In this document: positions 47,232 to 57,780 of the stretch, piece after piece
Numbering within the stretch: the stretch's first letter is position 1
How the letters are laid out: each line of letters opens with the position of its first letter
Assembly (NCBI RefSeq): GCF_963678635.1
Contig: NC_087063.1
Location: 77,337,617-77,401,616 of the forward strand
Source of the DNA: Symsagittifera roscoffensis
Taxonomy: Eukaryota > Xenacoelomorpha > Acoela > Convolutidae
Length of the DNA stretch: 64,000 nt
Reading direction: 5' to 3'
Translations under genes and position numbers: made by a program
The notes under the pieces: model-generated
Database searches by the model: none
What the model saw: the letters and a program-made list of their open reading frames with translations, nothing else
Told to the model about the DNA's origin: nothing

Positions 47232-49024
47232 GCCGACAACTTGGATCCCTCCACCGTTCAAATTCCCATCCAGCAAATCTCCAAAACCCAGTTCCCATTA
47301 TACCACTTTTCGCTTTTCCCCCACCTGATTTTATAATTAACATACCATCTAGCACGAGTTCAGACACTAACTCAGACACCTCAGTTTTTCGTACAATTTC
47401 ACAATTTAACAATTCAGACCTCGAAACCCCTGACGAATTTGCCAACTCCGAACCCTCTCCTTCCACTTATTCCCAAACCAACTACCAAAATTTTTCACAA
47501 CCCCCTTTTAGACCTATAAATGCCAGCCAACCACTACCATCTCTCTCCACTCCCTCCTACCCATCCAAAGTCACCCCAACCTATACTCCATCCCTTTCAG
47601 ACAGATCAACCAACAATTCCCCAGATCTCCCTCAAATTTCCTCAGAACTAGAAAATTATATCACCCTCCAACAACAAATTATCAATCCCAATACTCTTAC
47701 TATACATCACCTTTCATCCATGACAACAAATTCCGGCCCTTCCACACCAACACCACTATCAGACTATACTCAATCCTCCACCTCCACTGAAACATCCACT
47801 AGCACTAACAGAGCTTACCGCACTTTCAAAAGAAAATTCCCAAATCACCCATTCACTACTAAACCAGGCACAGCAAAAGAATATATTGATCATCCGAAAC
47901 ATAAAAACACCAAACAATTCCTACAAACTAATCTACCATCATTTCCTCAGTACACTTTGAACACATCTACAACTAACGATGACACCACAAATTATGTAGA
48001 CGAATACGTCTTAATACCAACACTTCATTGGACATCATACTATCACTATACTAACCCTCTTTACCTACCACTTTATAACACTAAAACAGATAATGAAAAT
48101 TGCAAAGATATATTGTACAAACTAACAACAGCACAAACTATACGAGAATTCACTTATATAGGATTCAAAAAACTACTAAACGAATACACCGCACCACGCG
48201 CTAACAACTTCACTATTGAATATTACGATCACAACATCATACGTCTTAACCACGATCAGTTTTTAGATGATGACAACTTTGCTAACCCACAATTAAGCGA
48301 AAATTTTTTTATCTCAACACCATATATTTTCACACTTAATATTTTTAACAAACAACACGATCACATCATTTCAGAAGCCCTCATTAACACACAAGCCTAT
48401 CAAAGCTTCCAAGAAAACCTTGATTTATTCACACTAACCTTTCACTTTCTTACACCACAGGAACGAGATCTACACTGCTCCCACGATATTATGTTTCGCA
48501 CTAAACAAACGCACACTTACACATATTACCGTTTTATTCAAAATCACTTCCATCTACAAACACCCTCACGACAACCCCACCATCGTTTTCAATTCATCAA
48601 CTCGAAATACACATCACCGTTTTTCCTTAACTTCACTTATTGTATAAAAGATACTAACCTTCACGGCATCCTCCGTAATTATGACCCCATTCATCAAATG
48701 TATATATTCTGTCCCATCATTAACGCCTTCCAAGACAAAGAATCCCGGCCCTTCCTCGTCCCGCATGAATTCCTACAACCCATTGAAATCCCTATTCTTG
48801 AATTTATACATAACACAAAATATAACCATAAACTTTATAATTTAATTCAAAACACACCTCATGAGTTTGCAGTAGGCACAGAAGAACTAAATATCATCAA
48901 AGCACTTCAATTGCTTTGGCCACTGCTTCAAACTAAAAATATCATTCGTATTTTAGCTAAATTACTCACATCATCAGAACTAATACAAGACCTTTTTCCC
49001 CATGGATTCTTCCCCGAAGACTAG
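47228..49024 (+). CDS. Element B 598-aa protein of unknown function
   Basis: Intact from ATG to TAG. The start overlaps the env stop as ATGA, which suggests coupled termination-reinitiation or a shared bicistronic mRNA. Residues 1-190 are disordered Pro/Ser/Thr/Asn-rich; 195-250 are basic (RAYRTFKRKFPNHPF, PKHKNTKQFL); 260-590 look folded, rich in aromatic, Asn and His residues (VLIPTLHWTSYYHYTNPLYL, IISTPYIFTLNIF-like segments), ending in amphipathic Leu-rich helices (IIKALQLLWPLL, IIRILAKLLTSSELIQDLF). No membrane segment or signal peptide; few Cys. It is the only large frame of the element without any interruption. I do not recognise a family. Confidence 0.85.
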   Translation: MSRQLGSLHRSNSHPANLQNPVPIIPLFAFPPPDFIINIPSSTSSDTNSDTSVFRTISQFNNSDLETPDEFANSEPSPSTYSQTNYQNFSQPPFRPINASQPLPSLSTPSYPSKVTPTYTPSLSDRSTNNSPDLPQISSELENYITLQQQIINPNTLTIHHLSSMTTNSGPSTPTPLSDYTQSSTSTETSTSTNRAYRTFKRKFPNHPFTTKPGTAKEYIDHPKHKNTKQFLQTNLPSFPQYTLNTSTTNDDTTNYVDEYVLIPTLHWTSYYHYTNPLYLPLYNTKTDNENCKDILYKLTTAQTIREFTYIGFKKLLNEYTAPRANNFTIEYYDHNIIRLNHDQFLDDDNFANPQLSENFFISTPYIFTLNIFNKQHDHIISEALINTQAYQSFQENLDLFTLTFHFLTPQERDLHCSHDIMFRTKQTHTYTYYRFIQNHFHLQTPSRQPHHRFQFINSKYTSPFFLNFTYCIKDTNLHGILRNYDPIHQMYIFCPIINAFQDKESRPFLVPHEFLQPIEIPILEFIHNTKYNHKLYNLIQNTPHEFAVGTEELNIIKALQLLWPLLQTKNIIRILAKLLTSSELIQDLFPHGFFPED

Positions 49025-50197
49025 ATAAGTATATTTTAATTATATTCACTAATAAATAAGTAAGTTACTAACCATTCTTTATAATGTTTCATTTTCTTTT
49101 TCTAGCCCTCTCATCACCATCATCTACAAAATGAAAAAATACAAAAAAAAATAGAAACTTTTAGAAACTACAATTCATCAAATTTATTTGCTAAAACAAT
49201 TTTGCTAAAACAATTTCAATAATCTAAACCCTTTGCACTATATGATGTTTTAAAATTCATACAAATGTCATAAATTATTCTATAAAATTTTCCCCACCAA
49301 GCAATAAACTTACATACGATGAAAATTTATAACTTCAAATTCCCCCAAATGTAGTAAAATTCAAGCAGTACATTAATAAAATGCTAAAGCAGTACTAACC
49401 TTTTCATTCATTCGCACAAGAATTCTATCCATACTCGCACAGCTCGCCCACGAAGAATTGTTTAAAATAATGATTTTATGTTCCAAGCTAAAAAATAACA
49501 ACAACTCAAACTAATGATAACAAGTTTCCAACTTTCCTTTAACCCGGTTGGAATGGAATTATACACTATACTAAACTAACCAACGCGAATGACTGAACAC
49601 CACAAATCATAAAATAACAGCATGAATAAGAAAAGAACACCAACGGTACCCAAACCGGATTAACCCAGCTTAACACTGGATAATTTATTCTTTTGAAGAC
49701 TATTACAAAGTCAACGAAAGAAATAATAAAACACAAAAAAGTCGAAAGACAAACTCAAACCAAAAACAATTTGATTTTTGAAAAAAGGACACAACCATAA
49801 ACAACATAAGGAAACCCAGAAAAACTCACCACATAATGTTAACACAAAACAGGACCCCTCAAAGAAACTGCACGAAATCATACTCCCACTCCTGGCCTAA
49901 CCCACCAGAGAGGACGTCCTGAGCATGCTCTATAGCCGGCCTAATCCACCGCGCTACATCACGCTTTGTGACCACACTTTTATTTTTAATAAGAGGTACT
50001 CAAGGGTGAGTAACTCTTCAAAATAACTGAACTAAAATAAAAAGCTTTTGTGAAAACAATTAACCAAGATCATAACTAAAAAACAATTAACACAAAATTA
50101 TAAAATGTAAAATCATAATATGCAGTATATAGATCACACACAACAACAAAGACGAACATCCAAAGACTAGACGATCCCATCACAATTGAATGAAAGA
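49025..50197 (+). other. Element B 3' non-coding region
   Basis: About 1.17 kb without a long frame. AT-rich, with scattered A runs. No repeated motif or hairpin stood out. Confidence 0.4.
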
Positions 50198-50593
50198 ATG
50201 GCTACCAATCACAACAGACATGCCGCACACAATCACAACTCAAAGGATTTAGAGTACGACTTGACTTCGCAGCAAAGGACTTCATTGAACCAGACCAATG
50301 ACCACCTCGATGCTCAAGCATACGTACAGATCCGAAAAGAAAGGCATCCCTTCCAAACACGAACTTCACGCAATCTCCAGACTAGGATTGATCACAATCA
50401 ACCCTCTACAAATGCAAGCAAAAATGACATAGCAAAGCATTTTGAATTCTGGAATCTAAAACGATTTCATTCATTGGGGATCACCTTCATTGTTGAACAA
50501 CGAAGACAAACCTCAGCGTCCTGGACCTTCCTTAAGACATTGGTTCTAGTCAAGGACCTCTCTTCTTCAGAAAACGAGGAAAAAAGAAAATGA
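50198..50593 (+). CDS. Element B 3' small frame
   Basis: 131 codons from ATG 50198 to TGA 50593; polar, Asn/His/Gln-rich with a charged end (SSSENEEKRK). The second half overlaps the last ~370 internal bases, which the derivative at 51557 retains but without keeping the frame. That argues these bases are retained as a cis-acting sequence and that coding may be incidental. Confidence 0.35.
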   Translation: MATNHNRHAAHNHNSKDLEYDLTSQQRTSLNQTNDHLDAQAYVQIRKERHPFQTRTSRNLQTRIDHNQPSTNASKNDIAKHFEFWNLKRFHSLGITFIVEQRRQTSASWTFLKTLVLVKDLSSSENEEKRK

Positions 50594-50670
50594 TGTTCGC
50601 CACATACCAACGTTCATCATCCATCTTTCACTTACAGAAGAAAAAAGATAAAACTCAAAAACTCTGTAAA

Positions 50671-50681
50671 CCCCGGATGGG
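50671..50681 (+). promoter_or_regulatory. Element B polypurine tract region
   Basis: CCCCGGATGGG directly before the 3' LTR TGGAAC. The purine part is only GGATGGG with one T, short for a polypurine tract, but CCCCGGATGGG is exactly conserved in the derivative (52325-52335), supporting function as plus-strand primer. Confidence 0.55.
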
Positions 50682-51091
50682 TGGAACCTAATCCAAACTA
50701 CATATTTTATTATTCATAATTTAGATATTAAATCACTGTAAAGTATTTAATACTAACCAATCACAATCCATCTAACTAACTACCCACTTATTTGTAAGTG
50801 CTGAAATTACTTGTAATTTCAGCACCAGAGAGAATTGAATATAACTTAGAAAATATTTGACTCTCCAGAGTACTTCAGCAGCCGCAACAATACCAGTATA
50901 CTCTAGATCTATTGAGCCTAGCAGAGACTAGTTAAACACCCTGAGACTAGTAGTAATAAGAGTAAGATTAGGATCGGTATTAGACTAAGAAGTTGCACGA
51001 ATCTATCCGGCCGAAAATAAGATAGCGTGAAGAGCAGACGGTGTACCCTATCCGAAATTACTCTATGAGATAGGCCTCCATACCTAACTCA
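50682..51091 (+). repeat. Element B 3' LTR (410 bp)
   Basis: Same length as the 5' LTR with four substitutions. Followed immediately by the GAAG target duplication. Hairpin at 50798-50825. Confidence 0.97.
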
Positions 51092-51095
51092 GAAG

Positions 51096-51552
51096 ATACT
51101 TTCTAGTTATACTGGAAAAATCATTAGAGTAATTTTTAAAAAATTTTTTAAAATTGCTGATTGTTAGGGGAAAAACGATCACCATTTTGACCTCGAGTTA
51201 AAAACATGAATAAATAGGATCATGAAAAAATACTCTTAACAGATTTTTTTTATTAGATGATTTTTTGTAGGATGGTCAACACGGGTGGTTTTTTCAAACT
51301 AAGTCTGAAGAACTTAAACATATTTTGGAAGCTTCCGTGGATGAAAAAGAAATGAAGAAAGCTTTTTTATAGAGCCATTTTGAATTGGTTAGCATTCAAA
51401 CTTATTCGTCCTTGATTTCAATAGATTTTGTTACTCAGAGTGCTACAAATTTAGTTTTAGGACCATAAGGACGGGTAGCAATTTTTTTACGGGTAGCAAT
51501 TTGTGAGAAAAAATTTGATGTGAAAAACAAACAAAATGCGATCATCAAAAGC
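51096..51552. other. Host spacer between Element B and its derivative
   Basis: About 460 bases of AT-rich host sequence, no feature seen. It shows that the two insertions are independent. Confidence 0.5.
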
Positions 51553-51556
51553 GTTC

Positions 51557-52514
51557 TGGAATCAGATATAAACTATTTATTATTTGGTTATAAATTGGAT
51601 ATTTTATCTCTATAAAATATTTAATATTAACCAATCACGATCCATCTAACTAACAACCCTCTTATTTGTAAGTGCTGAAATTAGTTGTAATTTCAGCACC
51701 AGAGAGATTTGAATTTAACTTAGAAATTAGTTACCTCTCCAAGAGAACTTTAGCAATCGCAATAAGCCGGTATACTCTAGATCTATTGAGCCTAGCAGAG
51801 ACTAGTTAAACACCCTGAGACTAGTAGATATAAGAGTAAGATTAGGATCGGTATTAGACTAAGAAGTTGCACGAATCTATCCGGCCAAAAATAAGATAGC
51901 GTGACGAGCAGACGGTGTACCCTATCCGAAATTACTCTATGAGTTAAACCTAGAACCTAACTCATCTGGTGCGACCATAAGTCTCAATCAAGAATACCTC
52001 GATGTTCAAGTATACGTACAGATCCGAGTTACAAGGCATCCCCTCCAAACACGATCTTCACGCCATTACCAAACCAGATCGAAACACAGTTCTCCACAAC
52101 CAATCAAGAACAGATGATCATAGCAAACCAACTTGAAATCAGATTGATTTCAATGACAGTCATAGTCTTTGTCAAACAATAACTAACAACTTCCTATCGA
52201 TGACTCCAACTTCTTGGAGCTTTCTTCTCCAAGAACAAAACAGGAAATGATGCTCGCCAAATAACAACGACCAACATCCATCCTTCATTACAGATAGAAG
52301 ATCTAAGATTCAAAACTCTGTAAGCCCCGGATGGGTGGAACCAGATATAAACTATATTTATTATTTGGTTATAAATTGGATTTAATAAAATATTTAATGT
52401 TAACCAATCACGATCCATCTAACTAACAACCCACTTATTTGTGTACCCTATCCACGAGCAGACGGTGTACCCTATCCGAAATTACTCTATGAGTTAAACC
52501 TAGAACCTAACTCA
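51557..52514 (+). mobile_element. 958-bp non-autonomous derivative of the Element B family
   Basis: 5' LTR 51557-51964 (408 bp, diverged from Element B), primer-binding site at 51967, about 370 internal bases matching the 3' end of Element B's internal region (from about 50304), the CCCCGGATGGG primer stretch, and a shortened 3' LTR 52336-52514 (179 bp). GTTC flanks both ends (51553-51556, 52515-52518). All genes are deleted while cis elements remain, as in TRIM/LARD-type elements. The 3' LTR lost about 230 bp, with GTACCCTATCC duplicated at the breakpoint. Confidence 0.92.
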
Positions 52515-52770
52515 GTTCTGTAAGCAATTCTGGACCACAAGAGGATATGATGTTTTTTGGTAATTTACTCTCCCGGAACTTCCATTCCAATTTTTTGGGA
52601 ACGAAGCCATCCGAACTAAACAAATCTCATTCGTTGTTGTATTCGCAAATATCTTCGGGGTCTTTTCGAGGCACTAGAAAATAGTTCAGATGTACAAACC
52701 AGAGTTGGAACCGCGCCTGAATTTGAGGCCTGGGAGGAAAACAAAAATTACAAGCCAGGGTTTTAAAAAA

Positions 52771-53303
52771 TCAAAACTCATTAGGTCCATTGACTACAGC
52801 CAATCCTCGCAGTTCGGTTTGGCTCACCTTTTCTTTGCCTCTGGGCGTTTGTAGCTTGAATTTTGAAAAGTTTGAACTCTTTTGAAAGTCAGGCTCTGGC
52901 TTCGGGTTTCCATTGGCCAAAGGAGCAAAATCAACACCCTCAAAAATCAATTGATTTTTCAAATAAAACGCGACCAAGAAACCCTTCCACTGATCGTTCC
53001 CCGTCAATTTTGGTTTCTTTAGCAGAATCAAAACTCTTTTAAATACAATATGAGAAAGGTCGAGAACTTAAAAAACTTACAGTGCTTCATCGTCTAGCCG
53101 CGCACATGCTAGATAACTCTTATTTCCCAAACAGTAATTCCAATATCCTGCTGTTAACATGTCATCTTCGAACTCTTCCAAGTTGGTTGTGTCAATGTGC
53201 CATAAAGATGAACCGGCTTTTGAACCAAGTGTAATTGACAATAATGTGAAGGCGGCAAAGTTTAAAAGGGAAACTAAGACAATGCCAACTAAAAGCATTT
53301 CAT
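52771..53303 (-). CDS. Small membrane-protein gene, last two exons
   Basis: Exon 53303-53081 follows a T10-CAG acceptor (53304-53306), starts in phase 1, and has a membrane span (LLVGIVLVSLLNFAAFTLL) and a Cys-containing loop (WNYCLGNKSYLACARLDDEA). It ends at CACT|GTAAGT. The 45-nt intron 53080-53036 ends AAAAG; exon 53035-52771 resumes in frame (LVLILLKKPKL) with a second hydrophobic touch, then a polar tail to TGA. A possible earlier exon lies at about 53370-53450 with donor GATT|GTAAAA, which joins in phase, but its acceptor is uncertain. The spacing recalls small two- to four-span proteins; no family assigned. Confidence 0.65.
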
Positions 53304-53459
53304 CTGAAAAAAAAAAGATAATCAAAACTCAATATTTTCATCAAATCGCCCTACTAGATGTTTTTTACAATCTTTTTTGACCGACCATTTTTTATCAACC
53401 TCTAGAATATTTAAACTTAATTGTCTTCTGTTTTGATCAGCAAAAAAACTGTTAGTTTT

Positions 53460-56400
53460 GAAATACTCTAAATTGCGCGATGACAAAAAAAAATTAACAT
53501 CGCAGTTTTTGGATCATGTCTCAAAAGGTTCCGAAGTTTATCTGTGCTGCACAGAAGTCGTTCTCGGCTCTGATTAGTTCAAAAAACAAAAAACTTTTAG
53601 GTAAATATGCGGTCGGGGGTAAAAAATAAAAAGCTCGTAGAGAACACGCAAGACAAAAAGTTGCTCGTTACTGTGAAGGCCTGCAAAATGATGTAAATGG
53701 TACAAATCAAAGGCACGGCAGACAAGTTTCGGAAGCATCTCACATAATCTGGTTAGAATTTCTGATTCAATATCGAGAGTAGTTCCAAAGTGTTGTAAAG
53801 CTCTAAATTCTTATGGCAACAGATTTTCTGTACATTCTCATCTGACAAAATATCATTAAACATATTACTCAAAAAGCTGTTATACACTCAGAAACGATTT
53901 TCTTCACAAAAGAAGCCAAACTGATTGTTTGCGAGAAAAGCTTCGTAACGAAAGTAACAACAAGAAAACGGCGTACTAAAATTAGACAACTGACAGTATT
54001 ACAATTTTTGCACACAATGTACAAAGCTGATTTAAATATCCGGAAAAAAATGAAAAAAAAAAGATTCTCCAATTTGATTCTCCAAGCTCTCCTAAAGTAT
54101 TAAAATTTGATAAAACAGGCGGAGAAAGCATTAAATAAGTTCATCTTTTATCCTGTGTATATAAGTTAGACTTCCATAAAACGCCCAGCAATCTTTAAGA
54201 AGCGTATAACTTTTTCAATTTTAATTATATACTTTTTTTTTCTCAATTTTATCAATTTTAATTTGAACTACCTTAAAACCTTTTGCGCTATTCTTTTGAG
54301 AGCACATTTTTCACACAGAAGCGAAGCGGAGCTTTGCAGCACTTGCGATACAACATAAAACCATTAAAAAAATTGAAAAATAATTGCAAGCTGAAAAAAC
54401 TAGGTGAACCAAACTTTTCGTATGTCTCGATAAAAAAATCAACAAGTGGCCCAGCTGAACCTGGAGGTACTTGCTCGACATTAATTGAACTTGCTATACT
54501 CATGCAGCACGAAAAATATGATTTCAAAAATTGCATATTGGCTCAAAACCTTTGTTATTTTTTTTAAAATTATCTTTTTATCTCAGATTTGATTGCGTTA
54601 ATGTAAGGAAAATTCAGAAATATTACTAAAACCGGCTAAAAGTTCTAAAAAACAGTCAAAGTACTTTCCAAAATCCTTGAATGGCTTCTGCAAAAAGCAT
54701 ATTGCGGTGGTTTCTGTAGAAAAGATTCCCAAATTTCTGCTTGTCTTTTAAACAGAACCTGAGAATTGGCGTTTCCGCAGAAAATCAAAAATTTCGAAAT
54801 ACCTGTTAAAATTTCAAACTTGTTAATTGTTTGAAGGCCATAACTTTTTTCTGATGCAAACTGGGCATAGCCAATTATGAGACCAAGCTTATAACAACCT
54901 GTTGTTCCGATTAAATCTATGATATCAGTTTTGGCAGGATAGCGAGAAAAGACCAAAAAACGGCTAACAAAACGGAGAAAAGTCCAAAAAACGGTCAACA
55001 GGGAAAAACAACTTGCCCATTCCGATATTCATAGCATTTTTTGTGAAAAATTAGGGCGTAGCTGCTTTTGCAGAAGGAATTTAAGCTAACTATGCAAAAC
55101 AAATTTTTACGTTGACCATGACTTTTGGTGTCTAGTAAGTATTCTCATCGCCTGTTAACTCCATTGATCCCACAATACCAGATTTGGACGCTAGTTTTTG
55201 AAAAAATAGAAGAAAATTATAAAAAGATCAGAAATCAAAAATCTGATTATTCCGAGAGCCACAACTTTATGCGTAGAAGAAATGGGCGTAGTCGCTCAAA
55301 CAGGGGAGCTTTTCAAAACCGTTCCTATCATTTAAACTAAAAACGCAGGTTTTGAAGGGGTAGCTATTGTGAAAATAAAAAAATCGGGTGAAAAATCCCC
55401 CACGCTTTTCAAAGGAGGTAGACGGAGGAGCCAATTAGAAAAGGACTTTAGGGACGTATGCAAGCACAGTTTGATATCCTTATTTGAAACTCAAGGGAAA
55501 ACATTACAAAACAAAAAAAAATCAACAAGCCGATTGGAAAACATACAACTCCTTGCAAAGTTCGGAAGGAAGTGTTTCAATTGAGTGATTGAAAAATAGG
55601 CCAAACTAAATAGATCCGGGGAATTTTTGATAGCGAAAAAAAAATACGAATCCAAGTTAACTAAATTTACATATTGTACGAGTCTGACAAACACTAACAG
55701 CTAAAATTAAGAAAAATGCGCGCAGCAGAAGAAAAATGATCTCAAGATATGACAGCTAAGCCGATAGTAAATCAGCAGACCAATAGTTGGCCGAAAGTTT
55801 TATTTGAAACTGATTATTTCCCATAAAAAAAAACAGGTCCGAGTCAGATTCAAGCCCAGCACCTATGCCGTCTAAAGCGTATTCGTTACATCCAGGCTAA
55901 GTTGGCTGGGAACGCAGTGGCGTTTGAATTCAATATGAGCCAAAAAACAAGCGCATCAAATGATTCTGTTAAACATGTTGTTACCCCCAAAAAAATCTAT
56001 TTTCCATTTCTTACAAGAAATTGCACAGTATTCAATCTGTTCAAATTTTGAGCAAGTTTTGTCAGCGTCTTTTTTACTTTAAGTCAGCTCAATTTAAGAA
56101 AAACGCATTTTAAATTCAATTTTTGTTTCATTGGTCTGGGTATTTGAAATCAACACTTTATTTTATTTTATAAAGCAATAGCAGAGACAGAGCTGTAACA
56201 TTAGATTTAACCAGCGCAAGCAGAGTTATGCTGAATTCGAAAATACTTTTTTTCATGAAAAATCAACTTTAAGCAACTTTTAAGTGTTTTTAAAATCGCT
56301 TTCAATGAAATTACATGGAGATTCAAAAAAAGTTTTTGTAGATATTTGTAATTCAATCGATGACCTTAAGAGAAACCACAGCATCATTTTTTGATCAAGG

Positions 56401-56690
56401 AGCAAGGGGCTTTTCTCTGGGTTATTTCATTTGCCCGATTTCTACTACTTTGTGATTGTTCGTATAATTTCATTTTTGATATTTAATTAGAACATTCAAT
56501 AAAAACTTGGCTTGCAAAAAACGCTTCTAGAAAACAAGCTTTAACTTGGCAATGGCAACTTTTTCGGATCCTGTTCTTCAAAAACACGAGAAAATAATTT
56601 TGGAAAAAGGATAAAATAATGTCAAAAACTGTGGACGTTTAAAAACTGTCTATGCTTCGACAGGTTTGATAGCTTTTGATATATCCTTTA
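53460..56690. other. AT-rich intergenic sequence
   Basis: No supported gene. The frames at 54288-54536 (minus) and 54283-54567 (plus) overlap; the minus one contains VEQVPPGSAGPLVDFFIETY, which looks protein-like, but without splice context I do not call it. Nothing else recognised. Confidence 0.35.
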
Positions 56691-56694
56691 CAAA

Positions 56695-57200
56695 TTCCAA
56701 AAAGATTGCTCATATGAGGGCGAAGCCTTTAATGTTCCGACTGCCTTTTAAGGTTTATGGTGCAGTAATGACATTAAAAAGTTAAAAATAATAAAATAAA
56801 GTGAAAACTTTTTTCCAAATATTGAAATTTTTCATAAAAACCATCCGCCCACACGCCATACAAAGTGATAGATTTTGCTCCTATTAACAAATCAGTTATG
56901 GCATATAAACTTCCTTGAAACAATTTGGAACGATTTCTAAGACGGATTAAATATCCGCTTACGCGTTAATAGCGCGAAATACATCGCGCGTTGATTGTCC
57001 CAAATTGGCCAAAATGGTAATCTTTAAACCCCCATAACTTTATGAAAAATGATCACAGGTGAAATATCCTTCACAAATGGCCAGTTAAAAAATCGAATTT
57101 TGTCTTAAGAAAAAAACGACCCCCAGCACAAATAATCCGTTACTTTCGTATCAAAAGTCGGAACAAAAACTAACTAAATTTTTTCGAAAATTAAAATCAC
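56695..57200. repeat. Dispersed repeat family R, copy 3
   Basis: Begins GATTGCTCATATGAGGGCGA, with the hairpin partly degraded (GGGCGAAGCCTTT), then GTTCCGACTGCCTTTTAAGG. Contains CCCAAATTGGCCAAAATGG (56999) and TCCGTTACTTTCGTATC (57137). Follows copy 1 over about 480 bp with small indels. Confidence 0.7.
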
Positions 57201-57227
57201 CCTAATAATTGATTGAGAATTTGGGCG

Positions 57228-57780
57228 AAGAAGACTGCTAAAGTCAGGACAAATCTGAATGTTCCACATCTGCTCTTTAAGGTCCACAGAAAAAATTAAC
57301 TTCAAAAAATATAGAAAAACTGATTGAATTTACTTAGAAAAAAAATTCTTCAGCTTACATTTTTGAAAAAATTTTAACCACGCAATATAAAAAGAACAGA
57401 GTTATGTAACAAGCGTCTAGTAACCTATTAGCCCAAAATAGCGTGCCGTAACTCAAAATAGATCAGAACGATTTCTCAGCCGATTGTCCCAAGTAGCCAG
57501 TTAATTGTCATAAATTATCCTATTTTGAAATAGCCAAATTAGCAAAGGCAATTTGGAAACCACCATATTTTTACGAAAAAAGATCACAGGTGGAAAATTT
57601 TTCAAGTTTGAGCTCACGTCGTCAAAAACTTTTCAGATGATATAACAAACTTTTTTTCTCTTTTCGAAATTTGTCTGAATGAAAAAGTCACACACAAATA
57701 TTCTATCCTTTATTCGAAGTCGTAACACCCAAGTTGTTTGCATCAGAGTGAGGCCCTAGATATCCCTTCTATGCTTTAAA
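57228..57780. repeat. Dispersed repeat family R, diverged tandem copy 4
   Basis: A weaker repeat of the same order (GACTGCTAAAGTCAGGACAA, AATGTTCCACATCTGC, later ACAAATATTCTATCC) begins about 530 bp after copy 3. At 57745-57780 the head recurs once more (GAGTGAGGCCCTAGATATCC). The family tends to lie in head-to-tail tandem, as at 29990. Confidence 0.5.

Larger units (their letters stand above)
32105..51091 (+). mobile_element. Element B: giant env-bearing Ty3-like LTR retroelement, 18,987 bp
   Basis: Bounded by 410-bp LTRs that start TGGAAC and end CTCA. The 4-bp sequence GAAG stands directly outside both ends (32101-32104 and 51092-51095). Order: LTR, primer-binding site, long leader with small frames, gag-pro, pol (RT YLDD, RNase H, DDE integrase, GPY/F), membrane plus P/S/T frame, env-like gene, 598-aa unknown gene, 3' frame, polypurine stretch, LTR. 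The plus strand is A/C-rich and G-poor throughout, unlike the flanks and Element A. LTRs differ at 4 of 410 positions, so insertion was recent. Confidence 0.95.

Noticed and set aside
54288-54536. Possible minus-strand exon
   Set aside because: Overlaps an open frame of similar length on the other strand and has no splice evidence; cannot choose between them.
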